Positions 49,858-57,226 of a DNA stretch of 64,000 nucleotides are shown one piece after another. Position 1 is the stretch's first letter; each line of letters starts with the position of its first letter. The notes under the pieces were generated by a model that saw nothing but the letters and a program-made list of their open reading frames with translations, had not been told where the DNA came from and ran no database searches. The DNA is taken from the NCBI GenBank assembly GCA_036388555.1, contig DASVRP010000009.1, positions 26,473 to 90,472 on the forward strand, in the 5' to 3' direction. The position numbers and the translations under genes are program-made. The DNA comes from UBA4665 sp036388555. GTDB taxonomy: Bacteria > Patescibacteriota > Saccharimonadia > Saccharimonadales > UBA4665.

Positions 49858-50187
49858 TTAAAGTAATCTTTTAAGTACCTGCTGCGCCTGGATCCAGTGC
49901 TTCGTATTACGCTCGTACTGCCGCTGGCCACCGGTCGTGATCCGATAGTATTTCCGGCGGCCGCCGTGCGTCTCGTCTCCCCAGTAGGAGATAATGCTGC
50001 CGTCCTGCTCGAGCCGTTTCAAACTTGAATACATGGTAGCCTCCTTCAGTTCGTACTGCTGGCCGGAGTGTTCATGAATCAGGCGGATTATCTCATAGCC
50101 GTACTTGTCACCTCCCGATAACAGCTTTAGGATCATGGTGTCAGTATGTCCGCGTAGCAGGTCAGAGGTAATATTGGAATCAGTCAT
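49858..50187 (-). CDS. PadR-family regulator of the decayed ABC exporter
   Basis: 109 residues from the ATG at 50187. SDLLRGHTDTMILKLLSGG, DKYGYEIIRLIHEHSG, KEATMYSSLKRLEQDGSIISY and GGRRKYYRITTGG are standard PadR. TACATT (minus strand, 50194-50199) lies 6 bases before the ATG. It is divergent from the ABC ATPase remnant at 50278, so it probably once repressed an intact exporter; it still reads as a complete gene. Confidence 0.9.
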   Translation of the reverse strand: MTDSNITSDLLRGHTDTMILKLLSGGDKYGYEIIRLIHEHSGQQYELKEATMYSSLKRLEQDGSIISYWGDETHGGRRKYYRITTGGQRQYERNTKHWIQAQQVLKRLL

Positions 50188-50265
50188 AAGTACAATGTAT
50201 ATCGAAGTAGTATGACAAGCAAGGTAATTATCAACACCAAACATAAGCATTAAGTATCTGTTTGA

Positions 50266-50271
50266 TATACT
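50266..50271 (+). promoter_or_regulatory. -10 box of leaderless ABC ATPase remnant
   Basis: TATACT, 6 bases before the ATG at 50278. The motif CATAAGCATT (50242-50251) covers the -35 position. Confidence 0.6.
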
Positions 50272-50277
50272 GACAAC

Positions 50278-50874
50278 ATGCAGTCTGCAGTCGAGATCCA
50301 CGGCCTCTCAGTCTCAATCGATCAGAAACGGATACTGTCGGACATTACTGCAGACATCGCTGCCAGAACCATCGTCGGGCTGCTTGGTCCATCTGGTGCC
50401 GGTAAGACAACTCTTATACGCGCCATATTAGGCCTGTTGCGTGTTGACGCAGGACAGGTTACCGTACTCGGCAAGCCGGCCGGATCACCTTCGCTCAGGT
50501 CTGAGATCGGGTATGTGACACAGGCACCATCTGTAAATTCCGACCTGACGGTTATCGAAAATGTCAGCTATTTCGCCGCATTGCTGAAGGTAGGGGATGG
50601 TGACATGCATTCTGTTATCAATAAGGTCGGACTGGACCCGGTCCTCCGGCAAAGATTATGGAAGCCCTTCAGGGAGCTGGCTGCCGGGGGTACGGCCATC
50701 CTTGTATCAAGCCACGTCATGGACGAAGCTGACAAGTGCGATGTATTGATATTCATGCGTGGCGGCGGGATGCTTATTGCCGATACCAAGAAGAACGTAT
50801 TTAAAAAGACGAAGTCCGCTTCGATGGAGGACGCATTCCTGAGGTTGGCCGAAGGAGCGCCCAATGGATCTTAG
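50278..50874 (+). pseudogene. ABC transporter ATPase lacking signature and Walker B
   Basis: The first 115 residues are a normal ABC-2 exporter ATPase (Walker A GPSGAGKTT at 37-45, Q-loop GYVTQAPS). At about residue 116 HSVINK runs straight into VGLDPVLRQRLW, which normally follows Walker B. The signature LSGGQ, Walker B and about 50 residues are missing without a frameshift. The end (ILVSSHVMDEADKC) is intact. It cannot hydrolyse ATP. Repeated VGL(D) codons could have mediated the deletion. Confidence 0.85.
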
Positions 50875-51174
50875 TAGGACGTTGCATACGGCAGTCCGGG
50901 TCCTCAAGCAGGTCCGGCACGACCACCGCACTTCGGTACTCGTGCTGCCCCCGTTCCTGACCTGCGGGCTCTTCGTACCGAGAGAGAAGATGGCGCAGTT
51001 CGTGCAGTATTTCTCGGACATCATGCCGCTGACATATATAGTCTAGTCAAGGCATTACAAGAGGTGCGTATGTACGCTGGCTGGACATCCGACCTGACTG
51101 CAAGCCTGCTGGTCATGGGTGGCTTTATCATCACCGAACTGCTGCTCGGGGTGCTCTCGCTGCGCAGTAAATAA
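50864..51174 (+). pseudogene. ABC-2 permease remnant
   Basis: Begins like an ABC-2 permease (RTLHTAVRVLKQVRHDHRTS), then jumps from SVLVLP to PFLTCGLFVPREKMAQF, with most of the membrane domain gone. The frame stops at TAG 51044-51046 after IMPLTYIV, while the next frame carries on with VKALQEVRMYAGW and FIITELLLGVLSLRSK to TAA at 51172. It therefore has a large internal deletion and a frameshift. It overlaps the ATPase remnant by 11 bases, the arrangement of an intact operon. Confidence 0.88.
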
Positions 51175-51219
51175 CGCGGGCGAACAATCCAAACTAAAAA
51201 TAAAAACAATATAAATATA

Positions 51220-51248
51220 TTGACAAACAATAAATAGTTTGCTATACT
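51220..51248 (+). promoter_or_regulatory. Consensus promoter
   Basis: TTGACA (51220-51225), 17-base spacer, TATACT (51243-51248). It drives the small membrane protein at 51278. Confidence 0.85.
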
Positions 51249-51277
51249 GCATGGGTAATCAACAAGGAATCATCGAA

Positions 51278-51559
51278 ATGACAACGAATGCTGAACAACC
51301 TGTACATGACCGCAACATAGCGAAGAGACTGGTCTCGTGGGCGATGGTCATCGCGGCAGTGCTCCTGCTTCCATTCGCAACCCATGCTCCATGGACCGGT
51401 AGCGATTATGTCTTTGCCGGCATCGTGCTGTCGGTATTGGCCGTGCTCTACGAGCTCATTACAAAGAACATGACACAGCGCAGGCATCGGATTTTTGCCG
51501 GCCTCGGCGTATTGCTCATCATATTCCTGATCATGGGCTGGGCGGCGACGGGACCGTAG
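51278..51559 (+). CDS. Small membrane protein
   Basis: 93 residues from the ATG at 51278, chosen for AAGGAATCATCGAA and because the upstream in-frame ATG lies inside the promoter. Three hydrophobic segments (about 18-36, 42-60, 70-88). Family unknown. It is driven by the best promoter of the window and lies between the decayed exporter and gltX. Confidence 0.75.
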   Translation: MTTNAEQPVHDRNIAKRLVSWAMVIAAVLLLPFATHAPWTGSDYVFAGIVLSVLAVLYELITKNMTQRRHRIFAGLGVLLIIFLIMGWAATGP

Positions 51560-51631
51560 CTGTTGGCGACCTGGCAGAGATACTACGGCTCTGACCATGT
51601 ATAATGGGGTATTAACGTAACCGAAGGCCGT

Positions 51632-53320
51632 ATGTCAGAAAACCCCGCCAGCACAACCTCGAAACTCAGCCGAGGAACGATCAATCGGATCCTGCAGCCC
51701 GAACGTACCGTCGACGAGATCGAGGCCACGTATCCCTCCCGGAAGCTGGGTGGATCGGCCGAAGTGACGCGTATCGCTCCCAGTCCGACCGGATTCATCC
51801 ATATCGGAGCGATGTATGCCGCACTCATATCGCAGCGCTATGCCCGGCAATCAGGTGGTGTCTTCTACTTGCGCATGGAGGATACCGACCGTAAGCGTGA
51901 GGTAGAGGGTGCCCGCGGGCTGATCATGCGATCGCTGACGACTTTCGGTATCGATTATGATGAAGGACCGGTACTGCCCGACGGTGAGCGGGGTGATTAC
52001 GGGCCGTATATCCAGAGCCGGCGGCAGCATATATATGATGCCTACACCCGGCAGCTGCTTGAAAATGGACGGGCGTATCCATGTTTTGCGACGCCCGAAG
52101 AAATCGAGGCGATCGTCGCCCAGCAGTCCGCCCAGAAGCTACGCCCTGGCTATTACGGTTCCTGGGCGATATGGCGCGACCGGCCGGAAGCTGACGTGGT
52201 AGCCGCGCTGGACGCCGGCAAGCCGTTCGTCATCCGCTACCGCTCCGAGGGAAACGTCGGTATCAAGCGCAGCGTCACCGACCTCGTCAAAGGCACCAAG
52301 GACCTGCCGGAAAATGACAATGACATCGTCATCCGCAAGCAGGACGGACTGCCGACCTACCACCTGGCGCATGTCGTAGACGACCACCTGATGCACACCA
52401 CGACCGTCATCCGGGCCGACGAATGGTTCACTTCATGTATGCTGCACATCCAATTGGCGGAGTCGCTTGGCATCGCGCCGTTCAAGTACGCTCACATCGC
52501 ACCGATCCAGAAGATGGACGGTTCATCACGCCGCAAGCTGAGCAAACGGCACGACCCGGAAGCCAGCGTCGATTTTTATCTGCAGAACGGCTATCCGGTC
52601 GAAGCGGTCATCGACTATATGCTCAACCAGGGCAACGCCGCCTTCGAGGAGTGGCGCCGGGCCAACCCATCCGCTCCGAATACCGACTTCGTGTTCGACC
52701 TCAGCAAGCTGCCGAAGAACTCCGGCGCGCTGCTCAACATGGACAAACTGGACGACATCAGCAAAGACCTGCTGGGTACATACACGCCCGAACGATTGTA
52801 TGAAGCTGCCGTCACATGGGCCGATACGTATGATCCAGACTTGGCCGCCAGCTTGCGCCAGGATCCGGCCTACACGGTCAGAGTGTTTGGCATCGAGCGC
52901 GACAACAACAAGCGCAAGGACATCTCCAAGCTGTCCGAATTACGCGAAACTTACGGCTACTTCTTCGATGACCTGTTCGCGGCTACGCGTACCGATGACC
53001 TGGAAGCTACTGATATCGCCAAGCTGCAGCCGGCGGACCGTTCGGCCATCGCGTCGGCGTTCCTCGATCAATACGACGCCACCAAGACGCAGGATGAGTG
53101 GTTCGAGGGGCTTAAGGCAATAGGCGAATCACTTGGCTTTACTCCTGACATGAAGGCTTATCGTAAGGACCCGGAAGCTTTCAAGGGCTCAGTAGCCGAC
53201 GTCGCTATGGCACTTCGCGTCGCCCTGACCGGACGCAACCGCAGTCCGAACCTGCACGAACTGATGCTCGTCATGGGCGAGGACCGCATCCGCAGCCGCA
53301 TCAGTCGTCTCGTCTCATAG
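51632..53320 (+). CDS. gltX: Glutamate--tRNA ligase
   Basis: Charges tRNA-Glu and, in organisms lacking GlnRS, probably also tRNA-Gln for later amidation. The class I motifs are RIAPSPTGFIHIGAMYA (about 48-64) and the KMSKS-type SSRRKLSKRHDP (about 297-308). Catalytic domain features such as YLRMEDTD and the C-terminal helical anticodon domain are present. At 562 residues it is longer than the usual 470-490; the extra length is at the N-terminus (about 45 residues) and in the C-terminal domain. TATAATGG lies about 30 bases before the ATG. Confidence 0.95.
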   Translation: MSENPASTTSKLSRGTINRILQPERTVDEIEATYPSRKLGGSAEVTRIAPSPTGFIHIGAMYAALISQRYARQSGGVFYLRMEDTDRKREVEGARGLIMRSLTTFGIDYDEGPVLPDGERGDYGPYIQSRRQHIYDAYTRQLLENGRAYPCFATPEEIEAIVAQQSAQKLRPGYYGSWAIWRDRPEADVVAALDAGKPFVIRYRSEGNVGIKRSVTDLVKGTKDLPENDNDIVIRKQDGLPTYHLAHVVDDHLMHTTTVIRADEWFTSCMLHIQLAESLGIAPFKYAHIAPIQKMDGSSRRKLSKRHDPEASVDFYLQNGYPVEAVIDYMLNQGNAAFEEWRRANPSAPNTDFVFDLSKLPKNSGALLNMDKLDDISKDLLGTYTPERLYEAAVTWADTYDPDLAASLRQDPAYTVRVFGIERDNNKRKDISKLSELRETYGYFFDDLFAATRTDDLEATDIAKLQPADRSAIASAFLDQYDATKTQDEWFEGLKAIGESLGFTPDMKAYRKDPEAFKGSVADVAMALRVALTGRNRSPNLHELMLVMGEDRIRSRISRLVS

Positions 53321-53448
53321 ATCTCGCTCTGCTTATGCTGGCTATGTGTGATAATTATCGGATTACTTGTAATCGGAATCCAGTGGAGTAGTGTTATATG
53401 AAAGCTTAGTATGATTCGCTTTAAGAAGTAATGCGGAGGGTAGGAAGT
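53321..53448. other. Control region upstream of the second copper-radical oxidase
   Basis: No gene. GATTACTTGTAATC (53361-53374) is an inverted repeat with a TT centre, placed about 75-90 bases before the oxidase start; it could be an operator. GGAGGGTAGGAAGT directly precedes the ATG at 53449. Confidence 0.4.
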
Positions 53449-55638
53449 ATGGGGACAGAGTCAATCAAAACGAATTCCAACAATAACCTGAGAGGTAGGA
53501 TGCTCCGGGCCGGCGCGCTGACTGGCGCCAGCCTGCTGTTTGCGCTGGTCCTGTCGGTAAGTACTCCGGGTATATCCATTGCGGTCGTGGCAGAACCGGA
53601 CGCAGCGGCCGGCGATGAAGCACATACCGATGACCATAGCCACGGTGCTGCCCATGCCGAAGAAGATCTCGCCAGCACGCCGGTCACGGAGATAGAGAAG
53701 AAGACGAATGAGATCAAAGAGAGGAAGCTTAAGGAGACCGGCGTCGAGCCAGGTGCCGCCCGGTCCAAGAAGATCGGGAACTTCGAAGCAACTTTCTCTG
53801 CCGCAGACGTACCTGCCGACCCGGGAATCTCAGGTAGATGGAGCCCGGTAGTCGCAACCCAGGTAGTCCCAATATTCCAGGCGCAACTGCCGAACGGTAA
53901 GCTGTTGATATGGGATTCTGTCGGAGACAAAGCTGCCGAGACCTATCCGAACCATACTTTCACCCGGGCCATGATATGGAATCCGGCCGACAATACCACC
54001 AAGCGGGTTGATGTGGCGGGCTATAACATCTTCTGCGCTGGATTCGCCCATCTCCAGAATGGGAATATCCTTGTAGCAGGCGGCAACGCCAATGCTGGGC
54101 TCGACGGCATCGTCCAGACACACATCTTCAACTGGCAGACTGAGACCTGGTCGCGTGGCCCGAATATGGCCGGCGCCCGCTGGTACCCGTCGGTCTCGAC
54201 GATGGCAAACGGCGAGCAGACGATCGTCGGTGGCGGACCGGCCGCAGCCGAACAATATCAGACGAACAACACCATGCGCACGCTGACCGGCTTTACCAAC
54301 GGTGCGTACGGCGGCCGGCAATACCCATTCATGATATCCCGGCCCGACACCCAGCTCGGCCTTTTCGGTCCGTATAACAATACATACACTGTCAACACAT
54401 CGGGCAACGGTATCATCACCGGTTCGGGTACCCGTGATGGTAAAGACCGCGGTTATGGTGGCTTTGCAACGTATGACATCGGCAAGTCATTGGTAGTAGG
54501 TGGCGGAAGCCTGACGGAGGACGGAGTCGCCAAAGTTCCGACCAAGACCACCGTCGTCATGGACAGTAATACCGGGCTGGTTCCGACCGCGGCAGCATCC
54601 GGTTCGATGTCAATCGGTCGCCGACAGCACAATACGACCGTCCTGGCCGACGGATCAATACTGGCCACCGGTGGCATGACCAGTACGGCATTCTCTGGTA
54701 CGGTCGACCTCAACAAGGCGGTTACCTCGGCCGAACGCTGGAATCCGGCTACCGGGACATGGACCGTGCTGTCCAGTGCGGCCCGGATACGGCAGTACCA
54801 TTCGACGGCGACGCTATTGCCTGACGGCCGTGTCATGACCGGTGGAGGTGGCATCTGTGGGACCTGTACCACTGTCGGCTATCTCGAGAAGAACATCGAA
54901 TACTACACCCCGCCGTATCTGTATAAGAAAGACGGCAGCGGCCAGCTGGCGGCCCGGCCGGCAATATCGACCGCACCGGCAACTGTACCGATCAATGCCA
55001 ACTTTGCTGTGACATCCGCCCAGGCGGCATCCGTACGCAAAGTCGCCCTCATCGGGCTGAGTGACGTGACACATGGCGTCGACCAGGGCCAGCGCTACGT
55101 GCCGCTCCGCTATACGGCTGCCGGCACGACACTGACGGTCACCGGGCCGCAGAACGGGGGCGTGACTCCTCCAGGGCATTACATGCTCGTCGTCATTGAT
55201 GCTGCCGGCGTCCCTTCGGTCGCCAAGATGGTTCAGGTCGCCAAAGGCCCGACTCCGCTGATGAGCGGTGTCAGGAACACCGGCGCAGCCCGCTGTATCG
55301 ACGTACCGGGTTCGAGCCTGACGATCGGCACCTATATCCAATCCCACAGCTGCAATAACACCAAAGCGCAGGCATTGACCCGGCTTCCTAACGACAACAC
55401 GCTGCGCGTACTTGGCCTATGTATCTCTGTTCCTCAGGCGAATTACGTATCCGGACAGAAGATTCTGACCTGGTCCTGCAACGGCAGTACTTCCCAGAAA
55501 TGGCAGTTCGGCACCGATGGAACGGTCCGCCCGGTCGGCAAGACGACGCTCTGCCTGGTGGCGGCGTCAACAGTCGAGAATGCGGCTATCTCCATCGCCA
55601 CCTGCAATGGCAGTGCGCTGCAGAAGTGGGCGTGGTAG
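53449..55638 (+). CDS. Secreted copper-radical oxidase with C-terminal ricin-type lectin domain
   Basis: 729 residues from the ATG at 53449, chosen for GGAGGGTAGGAAGT. Signal/anchor at about 20-42, then an acidic, His-rich stretch (DEAHTDDHSHGAAHAEED) that could bind metal, a linker, and the kelch-type oxidase domain with Cys196 (IFCAGF), Tyr246 (RWYPS), Tyr450-His451 (QYHST) and His542 (VTHGVD): the full galactose/glyoxal oxidase site. The last 130 residues form a ricin-type beta-trefoil with SQKWQF and LQKWAW. Produces H2O2 outside the cell. Together with 32390 this is a second, differently equipped enzyme of the same type. Confidence 0.93.
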   Translation: MGTESIKTNSNNNLRGRMLRAGALTGASLLFALVLSVSTPGISIAVVAEPDAAAGDEAHTDDHSHGAAHAEEDLASTPVTEIEKKTNEIKERKLKETGVEPGAARSKKIGNFEATFSAADVPADPGISGRWSPVVATQVVPIFQAQLPNGKLLIWDSVGDKAAETYPNHTFTRAMIWNPADNTTKRVDVAGYNIFCAGFAHLQNGNILVAGGNANAGLDGIVQTHIFNWQTETWSRGPNMAGARWYPSVSTMANGEQTIVGGGPAAAEQYQTNNTMRTLTGFTNGAYGGRQYPFMISRPDTQLGLFGPYNNTYTVNTSGNGIITGSGTRDGKDRGYGGFATYDIGKSLVVGGGSLTEDGVAKVPTKTTVVMDSNTGLVPTAAASGSMSIGRRQHNTTVLADGSILATGGMTSTAFSGTVDLNKAVTSAERWNPATGTWTVLSSAARIRQYHSTATLLPDGRVMTGGGGICGTCTTVGYLEKNIEYYTPPYLYKKDGSGQLAARPAISTAPATVPINANFAVTSAQAASVRKVALIGLSDVTHGVDQGQRYVPLRYTAAGTTLTVTGPQNGGVTPPGHYMLVVIDAAGVPSVAKMVQVAKGPTPLMSGVRNTGAARCIDVPGSSLTIGTYIQSHSCNNTKAQALTRLPNDNTLRVLGLCISVPQANYVSGQKILTWSCNGSTSQKWQFGTDGTVRPVGKTTLCLVAASTVENAAISIATCNGSALQKWAW

Positions 55639-55696
55639 CATCAAGCCCGTCGTGTGCCGCCGCTGGCATTCAGTTTAGCCTATGGGGCCATCCCGT

Positions 55697-55792
55697 CTAG
55701 TCGGCGATGACGAAGCGGGTGCCTTCTGGAATCCATGTGAACAGCTATCTGGCAACATCGCGGTCACGGGGGTTGACCCGGTCGTGACAAGT
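55697..55792 (-). pseudogene. Short protein remnant
   Basis: The 211-base gap after the oxidase holds a minus-strand stretch reading TCHDRVNPRDRDVAR, a TAG, then LFTWIPEGTRFVIAD and TAG. The two halves look like one protein tail broken by a nonsense codon. No start or ribosome-binding site is seen and the family is not known. Confidence 0.35.
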
Positions 55793-55837
55793 GTATGTTT
55801 GAGAAAGCTTATATCTTGCGAATATTGACAGATATGG

Positions 55838-55843
55838 TATAAT
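55838..55843 (+). promoter_or_regulatory. -10 box of leaderless coiled-coil gene
   Basis: Consensus TATAAT, 6 bases before the ATG at 55850. The -35 box is TTGCGA (about 55816-55821, spacing 16); a TTGACA at 55825 is too close to act. Confidence 0.75.
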
Positions 55844-55849
55844 GTTTGC

Positions 55850-56236
55850 ATGAAAAATACAACTGCAGAGCAGGCACCTACCACGGTTGTCGTGCCTGAA
55901 TTCACCGGAGACCAGTGGGCTGCTAGTCAGGAGTTCTTATGGAATCAGGCATTTCAGGCGGGTGAGATACGTGCCGTCCTGGAACCGGAACTTGATGCAC
56001 TGTATGAAAAACTCGGGAAGGAAACAGTCTCCGCGTCCAGTCTGGCGGAACGAAAAGAACGTAGTGCCCGCAAGGAGCACTACTGGCAGACCCACGCCCA
56101 GCTGCAGGAGCTGAAAGACCGTGAACATAAGATATTGTCTGTGTTGGAGCGCATAGAAGCCGGCGATGCCGACCCTGCCGAAGTGATAGCACTACTTCCT
56201 AAGGAGGAAGATGATGACCAGAAAATGGATGATTGA
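55850..56236 (+). CDS. Coiled-coil protein of unknown function
   Basis: 128 residues. A globular start (TTVVVPEFTGDQWAASQEFLWNQ) leads into long charged helices (LEPELDALYEKLGKET, LAERKERSARKEHYWQTHAQL) and an acidic end (LPKEEDDDQKMDD). Possibly a partner-binding protein. The end of the gene contains AAGGAGGAAG, the ribosome-binding site of the next frame. Confidence 0.72.
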   Translation: MKNTTAEQAPTTVVVPEFTGDQWAASQEFLWNQAFQAGEIRAVLEPELDALYEKLGKETVSASSLAERKERSARKEHYWQTHAQLQELKDREHKILSVLERIEAGDADPAEVIALLPKEEDDDQKMDD

Positions 56237-56548
56237 TCAGACCCCTTGGTGGTTCAAAAAGCGGACCGGAAGCAGAGTCGCGCCGAAAAAGCTTGTGCTT
56301 CATTTCTCCTTGGTATATACGACAAATTTGACTATACAAGCGCACCGTATCCCCGAACTGACCCGCGGAGGATCGCAAGTGGCCGGAACAGGACGAAGCT
56401 TGTATCGTCCGCCGGTATCAATGCCATGTTTGCCGAAAGTGCATTCTATGATGCGACCGCAGATACACATGGCGGCAAATCACGCCGTCCCGGAAAGAAT
56501 GATAAATATTATGTCGCTGCCAGTGGCCGCCGTATCCGCAAGAAATAG
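56214..56548 (+). pseudogene. Small basic protein, apparently frameshifted
   Basis: AAGGAGG (56201-56207) sets up a start at ATG 56214 (MTRKWMIDQTPWWFKK, RTGSRVAPKK), but after the A-run near 56293-56297 the coding signal moves to the -1 frame (ACASFLLGIYDKFDYTSAPY, then SSAGINAMFAESAFYDATAD, ending SGRRIRKK at 56548), where codons follow the usual purine-N-pyrimidine pattern. One added A would fuse them into about 112 residues. Alternatively the gene starts at TTG 56246. Function unknown; its C-terminus is basic. Confidence 0.5.
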
Positions 56549-56549
56549 A

Positions 56550-57095
56550 TCAGATTGTAGCTAGCTCGGATTTCCAGTATTCGCGCCAGCGTTCGATGGC
56601 TAGCTGATCCTCGAGCTTCGTGTGGGTGACCGCTAATAGGACTTTGCCGTCAGATTTCGGTGAAGTGTCGGCGTTCAGACGCGAGCCGTCGTCGAGATTG
56701 CAGGCCCAGTGCATGCGGTGTTCGGTAGCGGTCTGCGTCGGTTCGCCGGCACATGGGATGCCGTCGAAATCAGCTTTGTGCTCAATCAGCGACAGCCAGG
56801 TATCCATAGCATCCTGCATGCTGCCTTCAAGCGTCCTGGTGACGGAGACTTCGTACTCGCCGGCACTGTTCTGTCCGGGCACACGCCGGCCGATATGCTG
56901 TTCGTAGGCCACGGTTACGGACTGCGCCCACCAGCCGCTGTTATAGAGTATCTCCTCCAGGATCTCGTCGACCTTTTCGGCGATTTCACGGTGCGAAAGG
57001 TTGCGCCCGTCGATGCCTTCCAGGAATGCGACCCATTCGTCCCAGGATTTGTGGGTGGCCCGCTCGATGGCGGGGATGTTCGCTGCTTGTGTCAT
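56550..57095 (-). CDS. DUF4287/AHSA1-like protein
   Basis: 181 residues from the ATG at 57095. HKSWDEWVAFLEGIDGRNLSHREIAEKV is the DUF4287 opening (shortened: HKSWDEWVAFLEG), and SGWWAQSVTVAYEQHIGRR then RTLEGSMQDAMDTWLSL lead into an SRPBCC-like domain with LLAVTHTKLEDQLAIERW. Function unknown. TACAAT on the minus strand (57103-57108) lies 7 bases before this ATG, which fixes the start against the longer frame. Confidence 0.82.
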   Translation of the reverse strand: MTQAANIPAIERATHKSWDEWVAFLEGIDGRNLSHREIAEKVDEILEEILYNSGWWAQSVTVAYEQHIGRRVPGQNSAGEYEVSVTRTLEGSMQDAMDTWLSLIEHKADFDGIPCAGEPTQTATEHRMHWACNLDDGSRLNADTSPKSDGKVLLAVTHTKLEDQLAIERWREYWKSELATI

Positions 57096-57226
57096 AGCGG
57101 TCATTGTACCTTGTCCGGCGGGAAATACTAAACACAGCAAGGCTATTCGGACAGGCGCTAGCCCTGGCCAAGCAAACGTAAGCAGATTATACTATGGACA
57201 GGATATATATAGTATGATGATAGTCT

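Noticed and set aside
55850..56548. TGA at 56234-56236 read through to join the coiled-coil protein with the following same-frame ORF
   Set aside because: Many genes in the window end in TGA and none needs TGA as Gly or Trp, so code 25 does not apply; a Shine-Dalgarno sequence for a separate start lies just before.
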